DNA of 41,758 nucleotides. Source: Sedimentisphaerales bacterium (GTDB lineage: Bacteria; Planctomycetota; Phycisphaerae; Sedimentisphaerales; Anaerobacaceae). Both the position numbers and the translations under genes were made by a program. The stretch covers positions 1 to 41,758 of the forward strand of contig JAFGRL010000074.1 in assembly GCA_016935195.1 (NCBI GenBank). Direction: 5' to 3'. The notes under the pieces were generated by a model. That model was not told where the DNA came from. It was given only the letters and a program-made list of their open reading frames with translations, and made no database searches. Position 1 is the first letter of the stretch; every line of letters starts with the position of its first letter. Below, piece by piece: positions 24,431 through 33,321 of this stretch.

Positions 24431-26206
24431 ATGGCAAAAGATGATAATTTATTGTCTGCAATCAGTAAGATCTCGACGGACAGCGAGTTTTTCTCACCCG
24501 TTCCCGACGGTTACAAAAGTGGCAGGACGCGTTATTGCTTCGTAGTCGGGACGGTGATGAGTGGTTTGGGCAAGGGGATATTTTCATCGTGCGCAGCAAA
24601 ATTGATGCAGGATAAAAATTTAAGAGTCTCGCCAATAAAGCTTGAGGGTTATCTGAACGTGGATTCAGGTACGCTCAATCCATACCGGCATGGTGAAGTT
24701 TTTGTCTTAGATGACGGAATGGAATGTGATATGGACCTTGGCACTTATGAGCGAATGCTTAACCAAGATCTGAATAAAGATAATTTTACAACAAGTGGCC
24801 AGATATTCAGCTCGGTTCTCCATAAGGAACGTCACGGAGATTATCTCGGCAGGGATGTGCAAATGATACCTCACGTTACCGGCGAGGTTAAACTGAAGCT
24901 TCGCAGTCTGGCTCTTAAAACCAATGCAGATATCGTTTTTGTTGAAATCGGCGGTACCGCAGGAGATTTGGAAAATGCCTATTACATTGAGGCAATGAGA
25001 GAATTGGCATACGAGGAAGGGCCAAACAGCAGCTGCTTTGTGGCTTTGACTTATATTTTAGAGCCTAAAACGCTCGGCGAACAGAAGTCAAAAGCAGCCC
25101 AATTGGGCATCAAGCAGCTTATGCAGTTAGGTATTCAACCCGATATTATCGCCTGTAGAGCAGCCCGGGAAGTCTCAGAAAAGGTCAGGCAGAAAATCAG
25201 CATCTACAGCAATGTTCCTTTGGAGCGAGTATTTAGTATGCCTGACTCTGCCAGTATATATACGATACCAGCTTCGATGAGGGACTGCGGGATTGATTTT
25301 GCGATATTGAAGCTTCTTAAAATTGAAGACAGGATAAATTTGCGCCAGGAAAGAAAGGCATGGGCGAAATGGTGTGAATTCATCGATAAAATTGAGCTTC
25401 CTAAAAAAAAGATAACCATAGGCATAACAGGCAAATATACCTCTGTCCGAGACAGCTATGCCTCGATAATCAATGCTCTGGAACATGCCGGGATAGCTTT
25501 GTCTGCCGATGTCCGGATAAAGTGGATTGAAACAACCGATATTACAGACGCAAATGTTAGCCGGATCTTAAGCGATGTTGACGGGATTATAGTTCCGGGT
25601 GGATTTGGTACTCGGGGGTCTGAGGGAAAGATAGCCTGTATAGAATACGCAAGAGTCAACGATTTGCCTTATTTAGGACTCTGCTTCGGCTTTCAGTTAG
25701 CAGGTATAGAATTTGCCCGTAACGTATGTGGGCTGACAAAGGCGAACAGCACCGAAATCGAGCCGAGTTGTCCTGAGCCTGTGATAGATATTTTGCCGGA
25801 GCAAAAGAAGCTGGAAGGACTTGGCGGAAACATGAGGCTTGGCGGCAGGGAGATAGAGCTAAAACCGGACACTATTACCTGGGAGCTTTTTGGCAAAGCT
25901 AAAAAAGTCAGGATGCGATTCAGGCATCGCTACGAGGTTAATCCAGAGTACATCGAACTTCTGGAAAACTCCGGTATGGTATTTTCCGGAAAAGCTCCGG
26001 CTCATCCCATAATGCAGATTCTGGAGTTGCCTGAGCATCCGTTCTTTATAGCAACCCAGGCACATCCCTGTCTGACTTCTCGTCCCTTGAGGCCGGAGCC
26101 GATGTTTGTTGCTCTGGTTGCTGCCGCGATGAAAAAACGTTACAATGATGACAAGTTGTCAAATCCCATTGAAGCAGCCGCTAAGGTTTGTAGTGCTATT
26201 AACTGA
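24431..26206 (+). CDS. pyrG: CTP synthase, divergent
   Basis: At 591 residues this is longer than typical PyrG (about 540), with an extra N-terminal segment of about 32 residues. The synthetase part has the P-loop SGLGKGI (44-50), YLNVDSGTLNPYRHGEVFV (74-92) and GGTAGDLEN; the C-terminal glutamine amidotransferase part has the nucleophile Cys418 in LGLCFGFQ. Several normally fixed residues differ: KTKPTQ of the nucleotide site reads KSKAAQ (219-224), KLDPY reads KLEGY, and the triad segment QFHPE reads QAHPC, so the Glu partner of His545 is Cys547. It should still amidate UTP to CTP; glutamine use may be altered. Placement after kdsB fits the function. Confidence 0.88.
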   Translation: MAKDDNLLSAISKISTDSEFFSPVPDGYKSGRTRYCFVVGTVMSGLGKGIFSSCAAKLMQDKNLRVSPIKLEGYLNVDSGTLNPYRHGEVFVLDDGMECDMDLGTYERMLNQDLNKDNFTTSGQIFSSVLHKERHGDYLGRDVQMIPHVTGEVKLKLRSLALKTNADIVFVEIGGTAGDLENAYYIEAMRELAYEEGPNSSCFVALTYILEPKTLGEQKSKAAQLGIKQLMQLGIQPDIIACRAAREVSEKVRQKISIYSNVPLERVFSMPDSASIYTIPASMRDCGIDFAILKLLKIEDRINLRQERKAWAKWCEFIDKIELPKKKITIGITGKYTSVRDSYASIINALEHAGIALSADVRIKWIETTDITDANVSRILSDVDGIIVPGGFGTRGSEGKIACIEYARVNDLPYLGLCFGFQLAGIEFARNVCGLTKANSTEIEPSCPEPVIDILPEQKKLEGLGGNMRLGGREIELKPDTITWELFGKAKKVRMRFRHRYEVNPEYIELLENSGMVFSGKAPAHPIMQILELPEHPFFIATQAHPCLTSRPLRPEPMFVALVAAAMKKRYNDDKLSNPIEAAAKVCSAIN

Positions 26207-26252
26207 TGTTGGCCTTTTACAAAGGCAAAGGCACAGGGCCAGGCTGTTCTCC

Positions 26253-26666
26253 TCAAGGAGTCCCTGGGACAACTTTTTTTAACTTTTCCTCGAGCTGACT
26301 GATTTGCTGCCGGAGCATATTATTTTTCTCTTGAAGTTCCTTTAGCTGTTCTTCGAGAGTTTTTAACTGTTGCTTTAGTTCGGAGTTTTCCTGAACAACG
26401 CCGGCCAGGACATTGTTGAAATAGTCTTCCATATTTCTCCGAAACCGCTCTTGTAGGACCTCATTTTCCTGCCGACACTTTTCAACCAGCTCCATTTGTC
26501 TTTTGATTTCATGTTGTCTCTGGGCTAATTCATCTTTTAGACGCATGTTCTCAGCAGATATGACTCTGCTTTTCTTTGAGGTACCGGGCTCCTGACAGCC
26601 TGCGATTGTTCCAATAACCACAATTAACGTCATCGCAACAAGTGCCTTACAGCCTGTTTTGTTCAT
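26253..26666 (-). CDS. Small coiled-coil lipoprotein
   Basis: A 137-residue protein with a signal peptide ending in a good lipobox, GTIAGC, so Cys near residue 24 is the likely lipidated residue. Most of the rest (about 35-133) is a Glu/Gln/Lys/Leu-rich coiled coil with heptads such as LKQQLKTLEEQLKELQEK. No enzyme motif is present. It is probably an envelope-anchored structural or scaffolding lipoprotein of unknown function. ATG 26666 has AAGGA upstream and is preferred to the TTG two codons earlier. It converges on pyrG and diverges from ahcY. Confidence 0.8.
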   Translation of the reverse strand: MNKTGCKALVAMTLIVVIGTIAGCQEPGTSKKSRVISAENMRLKDELAQRQHEIKRQMELVEKCRQENEVLQERFRRNMEDYFNNVLAGVVQENSELKQQLKTLEEQLKELQEKNNMLRQQISQLEEKLKKVVPGTP

Positions 26667-26772
26667 CTTCAATTCCTTTCAAACTTGTCTTAATTTTCGT
26701 AAAATCGCTTATCCTTTCTTATAACTATATCGTAGCGAGATTCCTTGTCAATCAATCATATTGCAAATAATG

Positions 26773-26881
26773 GGACAGCTGATGGGATACGCTTTTCCCC
26801 TGTCCATTCCAAAGCAAAATAAACAAAGGTTGCAAAACCAAAGCGGTGTGGCTATACTCCTATAGTTCTTTGGAGATTTTT
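26773..26881 (+). promoter_or_regulatory. Structured 5' leader of ahcY with attenuator-like hairpin
   Basis: Two hairpins precede ahcY. The first, 26773-26805, pairs GGACAG with CTGTCC and GGGA with TCCC. The second, 26838-26873, pairs CCAAAG with CTTTGG and CTATA with TATAG, and is followed by AGATTTTT (26874-26881), directly before the GAAAGGG ribosome site. The second resembles an intrinsic terminator, so a leader control of ahcY is possible. It does not match the SAH riboswitch consensus as I know it. A weak promoter-like TTGTCA (26745) lies upstream. Confidence 0.35.
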
Positions 26882-26895
26882 GAAAGGGTTTTTCA

Positions 26896-28155
26896 ATGAA
26901 ATACGATGTTGCTGATTTATCCTTAGCTGGGCAAGGTAAAAAGCGGATTCTCTGGGCAGATAATGATATGCCGGTCTTAGCGGCAATTCGGGCCAGATTC
27001 GCAAAGAGCAGGCCATTGAAGGCCAAGAAGGTTTCGGCGTGTCTGCATATTACTGCAGAGACCGCCAATTTAGCCAGGACATTAAAGGCTGGCGGAGCGG
27101 ATGTAGTTCTGTGTGCTTCTAATCCACTTAGTACACAGGATGATGTTGCTGCATCGTTAGTGAAGGATTTCAAGATACCTGTTTTTGCAATCTGCGGTGA
27201 AAATCGCAGTACTTATTACAAGCATATCAATGCGGCAATTGACCATAAGCCGGTGATAACGTTTGATGACGGCGCCGATTTGGTCAACGAACTGCACATG
27301 GGAAGAAAAAAAGACTCTCACAGAATCATTGCAAGTATGGAGGAAACTACAACCGGTGTTATTCGTCTGCGTGCTATGGCAAATTCAGGCAAGTTGAAGT
27401 TTCCGGTGATTGCGGTAAACGATGCGGCGAGCAAGCACCTTTTTGACAATCGCTACGGCACCGGCCAATCGACTGTAGATGGAATAATAAGAGCGACAGA
27501 TTTTCTTATGGCCGGCAAGAAAGTTGTAGTTGCCGGTTACGGCTGGTGCGGACGTGGGTTTGCGATGCGTGCCAGAGGGATGGGTGCGATAGTTATCGTA
27601 ACGGAAATCGACCCGATTAAGTCTCTGGAAGCAGCTATGGATGGTTTTGGAGTAATGCCGATGGCCCAGGCAGCAAAGATTGGTGAGCTGTTTGTAACCC
27701 TTACAGGAAATAAGAACGTTATCCGGGCTGAGCATTTTCGAGTGATGAAGGACAGGGCCGTTGTTGCAAACAGCGGGCATTTCAACGTTGAGATAGATAT
27801 ACCGGCATTAAAGAAACTCAGCAGGAAAGTTAAACGAAATGTCCGGCACCAGGTTGATGAGTATGTTCTGAAGAATAATAAGAGAATTTATCTTTTAGCT
27901 GATGGCAGGTTAATCAACCTTGCCGCTGCTGAAGGACATCCTGCAAGTGTTATGGACATGAGTTTTTCAACCCAGGCTTTAGAGGCTGAATACGTGTTGA
28001 GAAAAAGTACCAGTCTTGCCGCGGCGGTCCATGATGTACCAATTGATATAGAACAGCGAGTATGCCGGCTTAAACTTAAGTCTATGGCAATATCTATAGA
28101 CAAGCTCACACCTGAACAGATTGATTACCTTGCCAGCAGCGGTGAAGGTACCTAA
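26896..28155 (+). CDS. ahcY: S-adenosylhomocysteine hydrolase
   Basis: The 419-residue cytoplasmic enzyme splits S-adenosylhomocysteine into adenosine and homocysteine, removing the inhibitor left by methyltransferases. The NAD-binding signature VVVAGYGWCGRGFAMRARG lies near 210-228; substrate residues are in HITAETANL (51-59), EETTTGVIRL (150-159) and NSGHFNVEID. The C-terminal residues that close the NAD site are not of the longest (eukaryote-like) type, and length matches the shorter bacterial/archaeal group. A GAAAGGG site sits 7 bases before the ATG. It is followed at once by a large membrane protein gene. Confidence 0.95.
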   Translation: MKYDVADLSLAGQGKKRILWADNDMPVLAAIRARFAKSRPLKAKKVSACLHITAETANLARTLKAGGADVVLCASNPLSTQDDVAASLVKDFKIPVFAICGENRSTYYKHINAAIDHKPVITFDDGADLVNELHMGRKKDSHRIIASMEETTTGVIRLRAMANSGKLKFPVIAVNDAASKHLFDNRYGTGQSTVDGIIRATDFLMAGKKVVVAGYGWCGRGFAMRARGMGAIVIVTEIDPIKSLEAAMDGFGVMPMAQAAKIGELFVTLTGNKNVIRAEHFRVMKDRAVVANSGHFNVEIDIPALKKLSRKVKRNVRHQVDEYVLKNNKRIYLLADGRLINLAAAEGHPASVMDMSFSTQALEAEYVLRKSTSLAAAVHDVPIDIEQRVCRLKLKSMAISIDKLTPEQIDYLASSGEGT

Positions 28156-30081
28156 TTGCCTGTATTTTTTGGCATTTTTCGTAATCAGGCAAGCAGGGTG
28201 GAAAGTGTGGAACTGGTAAACGATAAACAAAATGGCAAGGTCAAGCCGGCTTCAAAGTCATTTATGACTGCCGGTCCAGCGCTGCACTACAGCCACAAGA
28301 ATGTACAGAGATGCTGGCTGCTTGGTGTGTTGGTATTTGGTTTAACGTGTATTTTCTGGTCAAAGATACAGACCGGTTCATTCCTGTCATTTGACCTTCA
28401 TACCTTAATATCTCCGACCCTTTGGCTTTTAGGTCGATTCACTACACAAGGTGTGAGCATATTTGAATACCCCTCGCAGATTCTCGTTCTGGGATTACTT
28501 ATGGGGATATTGGCAATTGTTCCGGTCCTTATATCACAGTTGATGAGTTTTGCTTACAGCATTCCTTTCATATTGGAGTTGATTGTCTTGGCGAACCTAC
28601 CGGGCTTTGGTGTAAGCGTTCTTTTAAGCTGTGTGGCAGTGGCTTGCCGACCGCTTCGATTCCGCTCTCGTTTTATCGCCATAGTGCTGTGTACGGCGCC
28701 CCAGCTTCTATATTTTGGATTATTTAGCGGCTTGAAAGGAATCGAACCTATCAAGTTGGGATTTTCTTTTACCCCATGGATTTGCGCATGGTTAGCCGGC
28801 CTTGGCATAGCCGGATTTGTTTTGGGTGTTGGTCATTTTACGCGATACCGGCCGGGGCTTGTGTGGTCGGCGACATTAGTTGTGCTGCTTTTTTCGGTAT
28901 TTTTATTTGAAGCTAAAGTTGGTTTTGATGAATTAGACTATCAACTGTATGTAGCGAGAAATGATCCGGAACAGATAAATGAATTTCGTGACCATAATAT
29001 AACCAACGCACTGGATAAAACGATTATGAACCCCGATGTTAGGCGATACCTGTCGAGCTTTTTCTATCCGAGTGAGCCGATAGCATTGCGGGCGGAGCTA
29101 AAGAAAGAGATTCAGAACCAGCTACAACAAGGCCGCTGGCCAGGCTGGTTTATAGTTCCGAAGGAGCTTAGATATCAGGAGAAAAAACAACAGCTTTTCA
29201 CACAATATGATTTATTTATAGAACGCCGGCCCAGGAGTTCCCGCATGCCGATAGCTCTATATTATAAAGCTATTCTGAGTGAATTCAGACCCGATGTCGA
29301 ACTGCTTGGGGAGAAAGAAATTCTGTACTTTTATATTGACTATCCCAACGAGGAGTCCCGGAGTGTCTGGTACCGGCTTTACAGTGAATTTGGTGACAGT
29401 CCTGAAGCATTGGAGGCGAGATGGCGAATTGCGTACCACTGGGCGGGACAGGGCCGATTTGAACAGGCCCGGATGCTTTTGAATCAAGCCGGAATCAAGC
29501 TTGCTGAACGGCTTGAGGCAATTAAAAAGGATGAGCAGAAAACCGAAAAACTCTTTAGTGCGTTTCGTTCACCGGCCGCATCAACTATGACGTCCTTTAA
29601 GCTGGCCGAGCTCCAGCGAAGAATAGGCCAATTGCAAAATCTTATAAGCCGGCAGAACAGCGGCAGTTCGGATGCAAGCAAAAACTGCCTGTCGAGTTTT
29701 GTCAAACTCAACTCACACGCACTTGATTACAATGAACAATTAAATAAGCTGCTTAGTAATATGAGCAATGATGCCCCCTTGCGCGACAATGTTCTTTTAG
29801 CCCAGATTAAACTTATTGCCGATGAGCATCGTCGAGCAGAAAGATTAAGTGAACTGCACAAACAATTCACAAACAGCGACGGCGGCATACAGGCTTTATA
29901 CGAGCTTGGGCTTCTAAAAATAAATCTTTGGCACCAAAAGAGCGAGGCAGATCCCCAGCAGAAGAAGAAATTGCTTGCTCAAACAAGGGCAATTCTGACA
30001 AGTTTTATCAGCCTGTACCCTGACAGTATTTATACTGAGCAGGTCAAAAAGAATCTAGATAACCTGCCGAGCGTCAAGTAA
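28156..30081 (+). CDS. Large membrane protein with TPR-like C-terminus, function unknown
   Basis: I do not recognise this 641-residue protein. Residues about 50-255 hold five or six hydrophobic helices (for example near 52-70, 107-128, 135-160, 180-195 and 209-228), with two loops. The remaining 380 residues are soluble, helical and rich in Glu, Gln and Arg, with TPR-like units such as SPEALEARWRIAYHWAGQGR and ALYELGLLKINL. This suggests a membrane-anchored scaffold facing cytoplasm or periplasm. The reading frame opens at TTG 28156 right after the ahcY stop; GTG 28198, GTG 28207 or ATG 28264 are alternatives, and the ribosome site is unclear. Co-transcription with ahcY is likely. Confidence 0.7.
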   Translation: MPVFFGIFRNQASRVESVELVNDKQNGKVKPASKSFMTAGPALHYSHKNVQRCWLLGVLVFGLTCIFWSKIQTGSFLSFDLHTLISPTLWLLGRFTTQGVSIFEYPSQILVLGLLMGILAIVPVLISQLMSFAYSIPFILELIVLANLPGFGVSVLLSCVAVACRPLRFRSRFIAIVLCTAPQLLYFGLFSGLKGIEPIKLGFSFTPWICAWLAGLGIAGFVLGVGHFTRYRPGLVWSATLVVLLFSVFLFEAKVGFDELDYQLYVARNDPEQINEFRDHNITNALDKTIMNPDVRRYLSSFFYPSEPIALRAELKKEIQNQLQQGRWPGWFIVPKELRYQEKKQQLFTQYDLFIERRPRSSRMPIALYYKAILSEFRPDVELLGEKEILYFYIDYPNEESRSVWYRLYSEFGDSPEALEARWRIAYHWAGQGRFEQARMLLNQAGIKLAERLEAIKKDEQKTEKLFSAFRSPAASTMTSFKLAELQRRIGQLQNLISRQNSGSSDASKNCLSSFVKLNSHALDYNEQLNKLLSNMSNDAPLRDNVLLAQIKLIADEHRRAERLSELHKQFTNSDGGIQALYELGLLKINLWHQKSEADPQQKKKLLAQTRAILTSFISLYPDSIYTEQVKKNLDNLPSVK

Positions 30082-30175
30082 TAAATAAGCCATTATTGAT
30101 GTCAAGACTGTTAAAGTGGCATAAGTGGAGTAAGTATAAATTGATTATGTGCTTTGAGAAAAAAGATGAGAAACG

Positions 30176-30256
30176 GTGTATAAAAGGTTGTTTATCTTAT
30201 TTGTTGTGTCTGGCTTGGTCAGCAGTGCCTCGGCAAAAGCTACTGATGGGTCGTAA
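30176..30256 (+). pseudogene. Possible signal-peptide remnant of a decayed exported-protein gene
   Basis: In the 389-base gap 30082-30470, a GTG-started frame encodes a basic start, a hydrophobic core (LFILFVVSGLV) and an Ala-x-Ala end (SSASA), then stops after 26 codons. It looks like an isolated signal peptide with no mature protein. Chance is a real alternative. The gap also holds a perfect hairpin AACCTGCGGT-AAA-ACCGCAGGTT (30296-30318), without a T-tract on the plus strand, and the cimA promoter. Confidence 0.25.
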
Positions 30257-30394
30257 GAAACATCTGTCGTTTGCTCATAACCATTTAGAGAGTAAAACCT
30301 GCGGTAAAACCGCAGGTTGATTATAGGTTGCCGGCTTGTGGTTGTAATGGTATCGGTCAATTGAGCCTTGACGGAGCACTATGGGTCTTTACAC

Positions 30395-30423
30395 TTTACA
30401 TTGCAAGGGCGGGGGGGTATAAA
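30395..30423 (+). promoter_or_regulatory. Promoter for cimA
   Basis: TTTACA (30395-30400), 17-base spacer containing a G-run, TATAAA (30418-30423). The predicted start is near 30430, about 40 bases before the GTG start of cimA. Confidence 0.6.
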
Positions 30424-30470
30424 ATATGATGTGGTTGACTGTTAGAAATTGTTTTATTGGGTAAGTAGCT

Positions 30471-32033
30471 GTGAAAGAAATAACTCTTTATGACACTACA
30501 CTTCGCGACGGGATGCAGGCTGAGGGTGTCAGCTTTTCATTAGAAGACAAGCTGGCTATTGCAAGATGCCTTGATGAGATGGGCCTGGATTATATTGAGG
30601 GCGGTTATGCCGCCAGCAATCCGAAGGAAATGCAGTTTTTTGCGGAAGTTAAAAAACTGCACCTGAAAAAGTCCAAAGTTGTGGCATTCGGAAATACCCG
30701 CAGGGCGGATGTAAAGGCATCGGACGATGTCTCACTTAATTCAATAGTTGCCTGCAAAACGCCGACGGCGACATTGGTTGGCAAAAGCTGGGACCTTCAC
30801 GTAAAGAAGGTGCTGCGGTGTTCGATGGATGAGAACTTAAAGATTTGCGCCGATTCCGTGCGGTATTTGAAAAGAAGGGGCATTGAGACGATTTTCGATG
30901 CAGAGCATTTTTTCGATGGATACAAAAACAGGCCTGATTATGCGATGAAGGTTTTGAGAGCCGCTGCTGAGGCCGGAGCGGATATATTGGTTCTATGTGA
31001 TACAAACGGAGGGTCTCTGCCGAATGAAATAAGTGAGATAACCAAAATTGTCTGTGAGCAGTTTAGTTCTCTGGTTATTGGTATTCACGCGCATAATGAC
31101 TGCGATTGTGCAGCGGCAAACAGCCTGGGAGCAGTTAAGGCTGGCGCTCGACAGGTTCAAGGGACAATAAACGGCATCGGAGAGCGATGTGGCAATGCGA
31201 ATTTGTGTACGGTGATTCCGAACCTCTCGTTAAAAATGGGCCTTGGGGTTATCAGCGCCGGCAAGCTCAAGACGCTCACAGAGGTTTCGCGGTTCGTTTT
31301 CGAGATTGCTAATCTTGCGCCGGTGATGAATATGCCGTACGTTGGTGGAAGTGCCTTTGCGCACAAAGGTGGGCTGCATGTTGATGGGCTGCGCAAAGAC
31401 AGTCACACTTACGAACATATCAGCCCTGAAGTTGTAGGCAACGAAAGGAGATTTCTTATATCCGAGCTTAGCGGCAGGTCAACCATTCTGGCCAAGCTTG
31501 AGAGGACCAGATTGGCCAAAGACAAAAAACTGGCCAAAAAGGTGCTGCAGAAAGTTCAGGAGCTCGAGAATGAAGGCTACCAGTTCGAGGCGGCTGACGG
31601 CAGCTTCGAGTTATTGGTTAAGAAAATTTTGGGGCTTTATAAGCCAGCGTTCGAGTTGATAAAGTATCATATAGATGTTGAAAAGGGAGCTGCCGACAAT
31701 CTGATTACAGAAGCAACGGTTAAACTTAAAGTTGGCGATGACATTGAGCACGTTGTCGGAGAGGGTGACGGGCCCGTAAATGCACTTGATGCTGCACTGC
31801 GCAAATCGTTGGAGAATTTCTACCCAGCTATAAAGGACGTGTCTCTTATCGATTATAAGGTTCGTGTGGTCAATGCCCGGGCTGGAACTGCTGCCCGAGT
31901 CAGGGTAATAATTAAGTCGCGAGATAAGAACTCTATATGGGGGACAGTTGGAGTTTCCGAGAATATAATCGAAGCAAGCTGGCTGGCTCTTGTTGACAGC
32001 GTGGAATACAAGCTGCAAAGGTCTGTGCGGTAA
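30471..32033 (+). CDS. cimA: (R)-citramalate synthase
   Basis: The 520-residue enzyme condenses acetyl-CoA and pyruvate to citramalate, the first step of the threonine-independent route to 2-oxobutyrate and isoleucine. The N-terminal HMGL-like TIM barrel has the LYDTTLRDGMQAEGVSFS signature (residues 4-21), the metal His pair in GIHAHNDCDCAAANSL and GTINGIGERCGNANL. The C-terminal third is a LeuA-type dimer/allosteric domain. The DGMQAEG variant and the FFDGY segment favour CimA over 2-isopropylmalate synthase (GEQ) or homocitrate synthase. The start is GTG. It is transcribed alone and converges on the peptidase gene. Confidence 0.92.
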   Translation: MKEITLYDTTLRDGMQAEGVSFSLEDKLAIARCLDEMGLDYIEGGYAASNPKEMQFFAEVKKLHLKKSKVVAFGNTRRADVKASDDVSLNSIVACKTPTATLVGKSWDLHVKKVLRCSMDENLKICADSVRYLKRRGIETIFDAEHFFDGYKNRPDYAMKVLRAAAEAGADILVLCDTNGGSLPNEISEITKIVCEQFSSLVIGIHAHNDCDCAAANSLGAVKAGARQVQGTINGIGERCGNANLCTVIPNLSLKMGLGVISAGKLKTLTEVSRFVFEIANLAPVMNMPYVGGSAFAHKGGLHVDGLRKDSHTYEHISPEVVGNERRFLISELSGRSTILAKLERTRLAKDKKLAKKVLQKVQELENEGYQFEAADGSFELLVKKILGLYKPAFELIKYHIDVEKGAADNLITEATVKLKVGDDIEHVVGEGDGPVNALDAALRKSLENFYPAIKDVSLIDYKVRVVNARAGTAARVRVIIKSRDKNSIWGTVGVSENIIEASWLALVDSVEYKLQRSVR

Positions 32034-32107
32034 ATCAGAGCTATTGTGCTTGATTTAGCGAATCATCCCACATGCCGAATGCCGATACGGGCTTTAAGCG
32101 TGAACAA

Positions 32108-33196
32108 TTACCTTCGCAGAACATTTAATGAATTAGACTTCGGACACTGACGAGTTAGTATTTCACAGCCGCTGTCGGTAACCAGAATGTCATCTTCTAT
32201 TCGAACACCAATTTTTTTATGTATGTAAACTCCTGGCTCGATAGTAATAATCTGGCCGGTCTTTAGCCTGCCCTCGGCTTTGGGTGAAATCATCGGCAAT
32301 TCATGTACCTCCAATCCCAGCCCGTGTCCTGTTCCATGGCCATACACCGGCAAATTGGAATCTTTAATAACTGCTCTGGCAGCTTCATCGATTTGTCTAA
32401 TATCTACACCAGCTTTAACCTTACCTATAGCTGCTGCCTGGGCAAGTTCGGCCGTTCTATAAATTCTTTTGAAACGATTTGTTACTGTGCCTGTCGAAAA
32501 GCATCGTGTGATATCACAGCAATAACCTTGAAACCTCACACCAAAGTCGATAAGGATTGTGTCAGCCTTTCTAAGTTTGCGCAGACCAGGCTGATAATGA
32601 GGGTATGATGCACTGCCTCCAAAAGCAACAATGGTATCAAAACTTATCCGGCCGCCAAGCCTGCGTATTTCGAGCTCAAGAATACCGGCAAGTTCACTCT
32701 CGGTAACGCCCGTCCTTATTTTCTTAATGGTCTGATTAAAGGCCTTTGCCGCAATTTTCGCTGCGCCTCTGACAGCAGCAACTTCTTCGGCCCCTTTGCA
32801 ACTGCGCAATCGTTCAACAATACCCGAAACACCTCTTACCGACACATCAAGATGCTTTCGCAATGCCCTATAATCTTTCAGGCTGATACTGCTCTCTACC
32901 TCCACTTTACTGATAGACTTTAGCTGGAGCATCAATTTACCAACAGCTTCAACCATCGGCCTTTTTCGCTCTATAAGCTTACAATCAGGACATTCGCCGC
33001 GTGCCTGCTCAATGTATCTGCTGTCGGTAATAAGATACACCCTGTTTTTTGAGACCACCGCCCAGCTATCATCGCCCAAAAAGCCTGTTGTATAGGTTAC
33101 ATTGGCAGGTCTGGCCAGGATAAGACAGTTTACCTTCCTCTTGGCCATCTGTGCCCGTAGCGCCCTAAGGCGTTTTTGTATTGCTTCTTTTTTCAT
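32108..33196 (-). CDS. Xaa-Pro aminopeptidase family protein (M24)
   Basis: The 362-residue protein has the creatinase-like N-terminal domain (about 1-125) and a pita-bread metallopeptidase domain. All five metal ligands are visible: the two Asp in IDFGVRFQGYCCDITR, His in GHGTGHGLGLEVHE, Glu in ITIEPGVY and Glu in VRIEDDILV. It should remove N-terminal residues preceding proline or cleave X-Pro dipeptides in the cytoplasm. The size and domain layout fit the PepQ/YpdF group more than the 440-residue E. coli PepP. It is monocistronic, with its own promoter upstream. Confidence 0.9.
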   Translation of the reverse strand: MKKEAIQKRLRALRAQMAKRKVNCLILARPANVTYTTGFLGDDSWAVVSKNRVYLITDSRYIEQARGECPDCKLIERKRPMVEAVGKLMLQLKSISKVEVESSISLKDYRALRKHLDVSVRGVSGIVERLRSCKGAEEVAAVRGAAKIAAKAFNQTIKKIRTGVTESELAGILELEIRRLGGRISFDTIVAFGGSASYPHYQPGLRKLRKADTILIDFGVRFQGYCCDITRCFSTGTVTNRFKRIYRTAELAQAAAIGKVKAGVDIRQIDEAARAVIKDSNLPVYGHGTGHGLGLEVHELPMISPKAEGRLKTGQIITIEPGVYIHKKIGVRIEDDILVTDSGCEILTRQCPKSNSLNVLRR

Positions 33197-33219
33197 CGCA
33201 AAATCCCTGCTACAAAACC

Positions 33220-33249
33220 ATTATCTGTACAGATACTATTCATAGACAA
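33220..33249 (-). promoter_or_regulatory. Promoter for the Xaa-Pro peptidase gene
   Basis: On the minus strand TTGTCT (33249-33244), 18-base spacer, GATAAT (33225-33220), 23 bases before the ATG. An AGGG ribosome site lies between. Confidence 0.5.
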
Positions 33250-33286
33250 CTTTCAGAAAAAAATAAAGTATTTTTATCCCAACTGT

Positions 33287-33315
33287 TTGGCTGTTTTTAC
33301 TCTGTTTCTTATACT
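33287..33315 (+). promoter_or_regulatory. Promoter of the candidate RNA gene
   Basis: TTGGCT (33287-33292), 17-base spacer, TATACT (33310-33315). It points at the GC-rich block that ends in the terminator at 33432-33455, and has no plausible protein gene between. Confidence 0.55.
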
Positions 33316-33321
33316 TTTATT

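Noticed and set aside
26748-27173. 141-codon minus-strand frame over the start of ahcY
   Set aside because: It is antisense to ahcY, whose protein is unmistakable, and has no recognisable domain.
30096-30320. 74-codon plus-strand frame after the membrane protein
   Set aside because: Composition is Lys/Cys-rich without a domain and it includes one arm of a perfect hairpin; the alternative frame with a signal peptide is more coherent.
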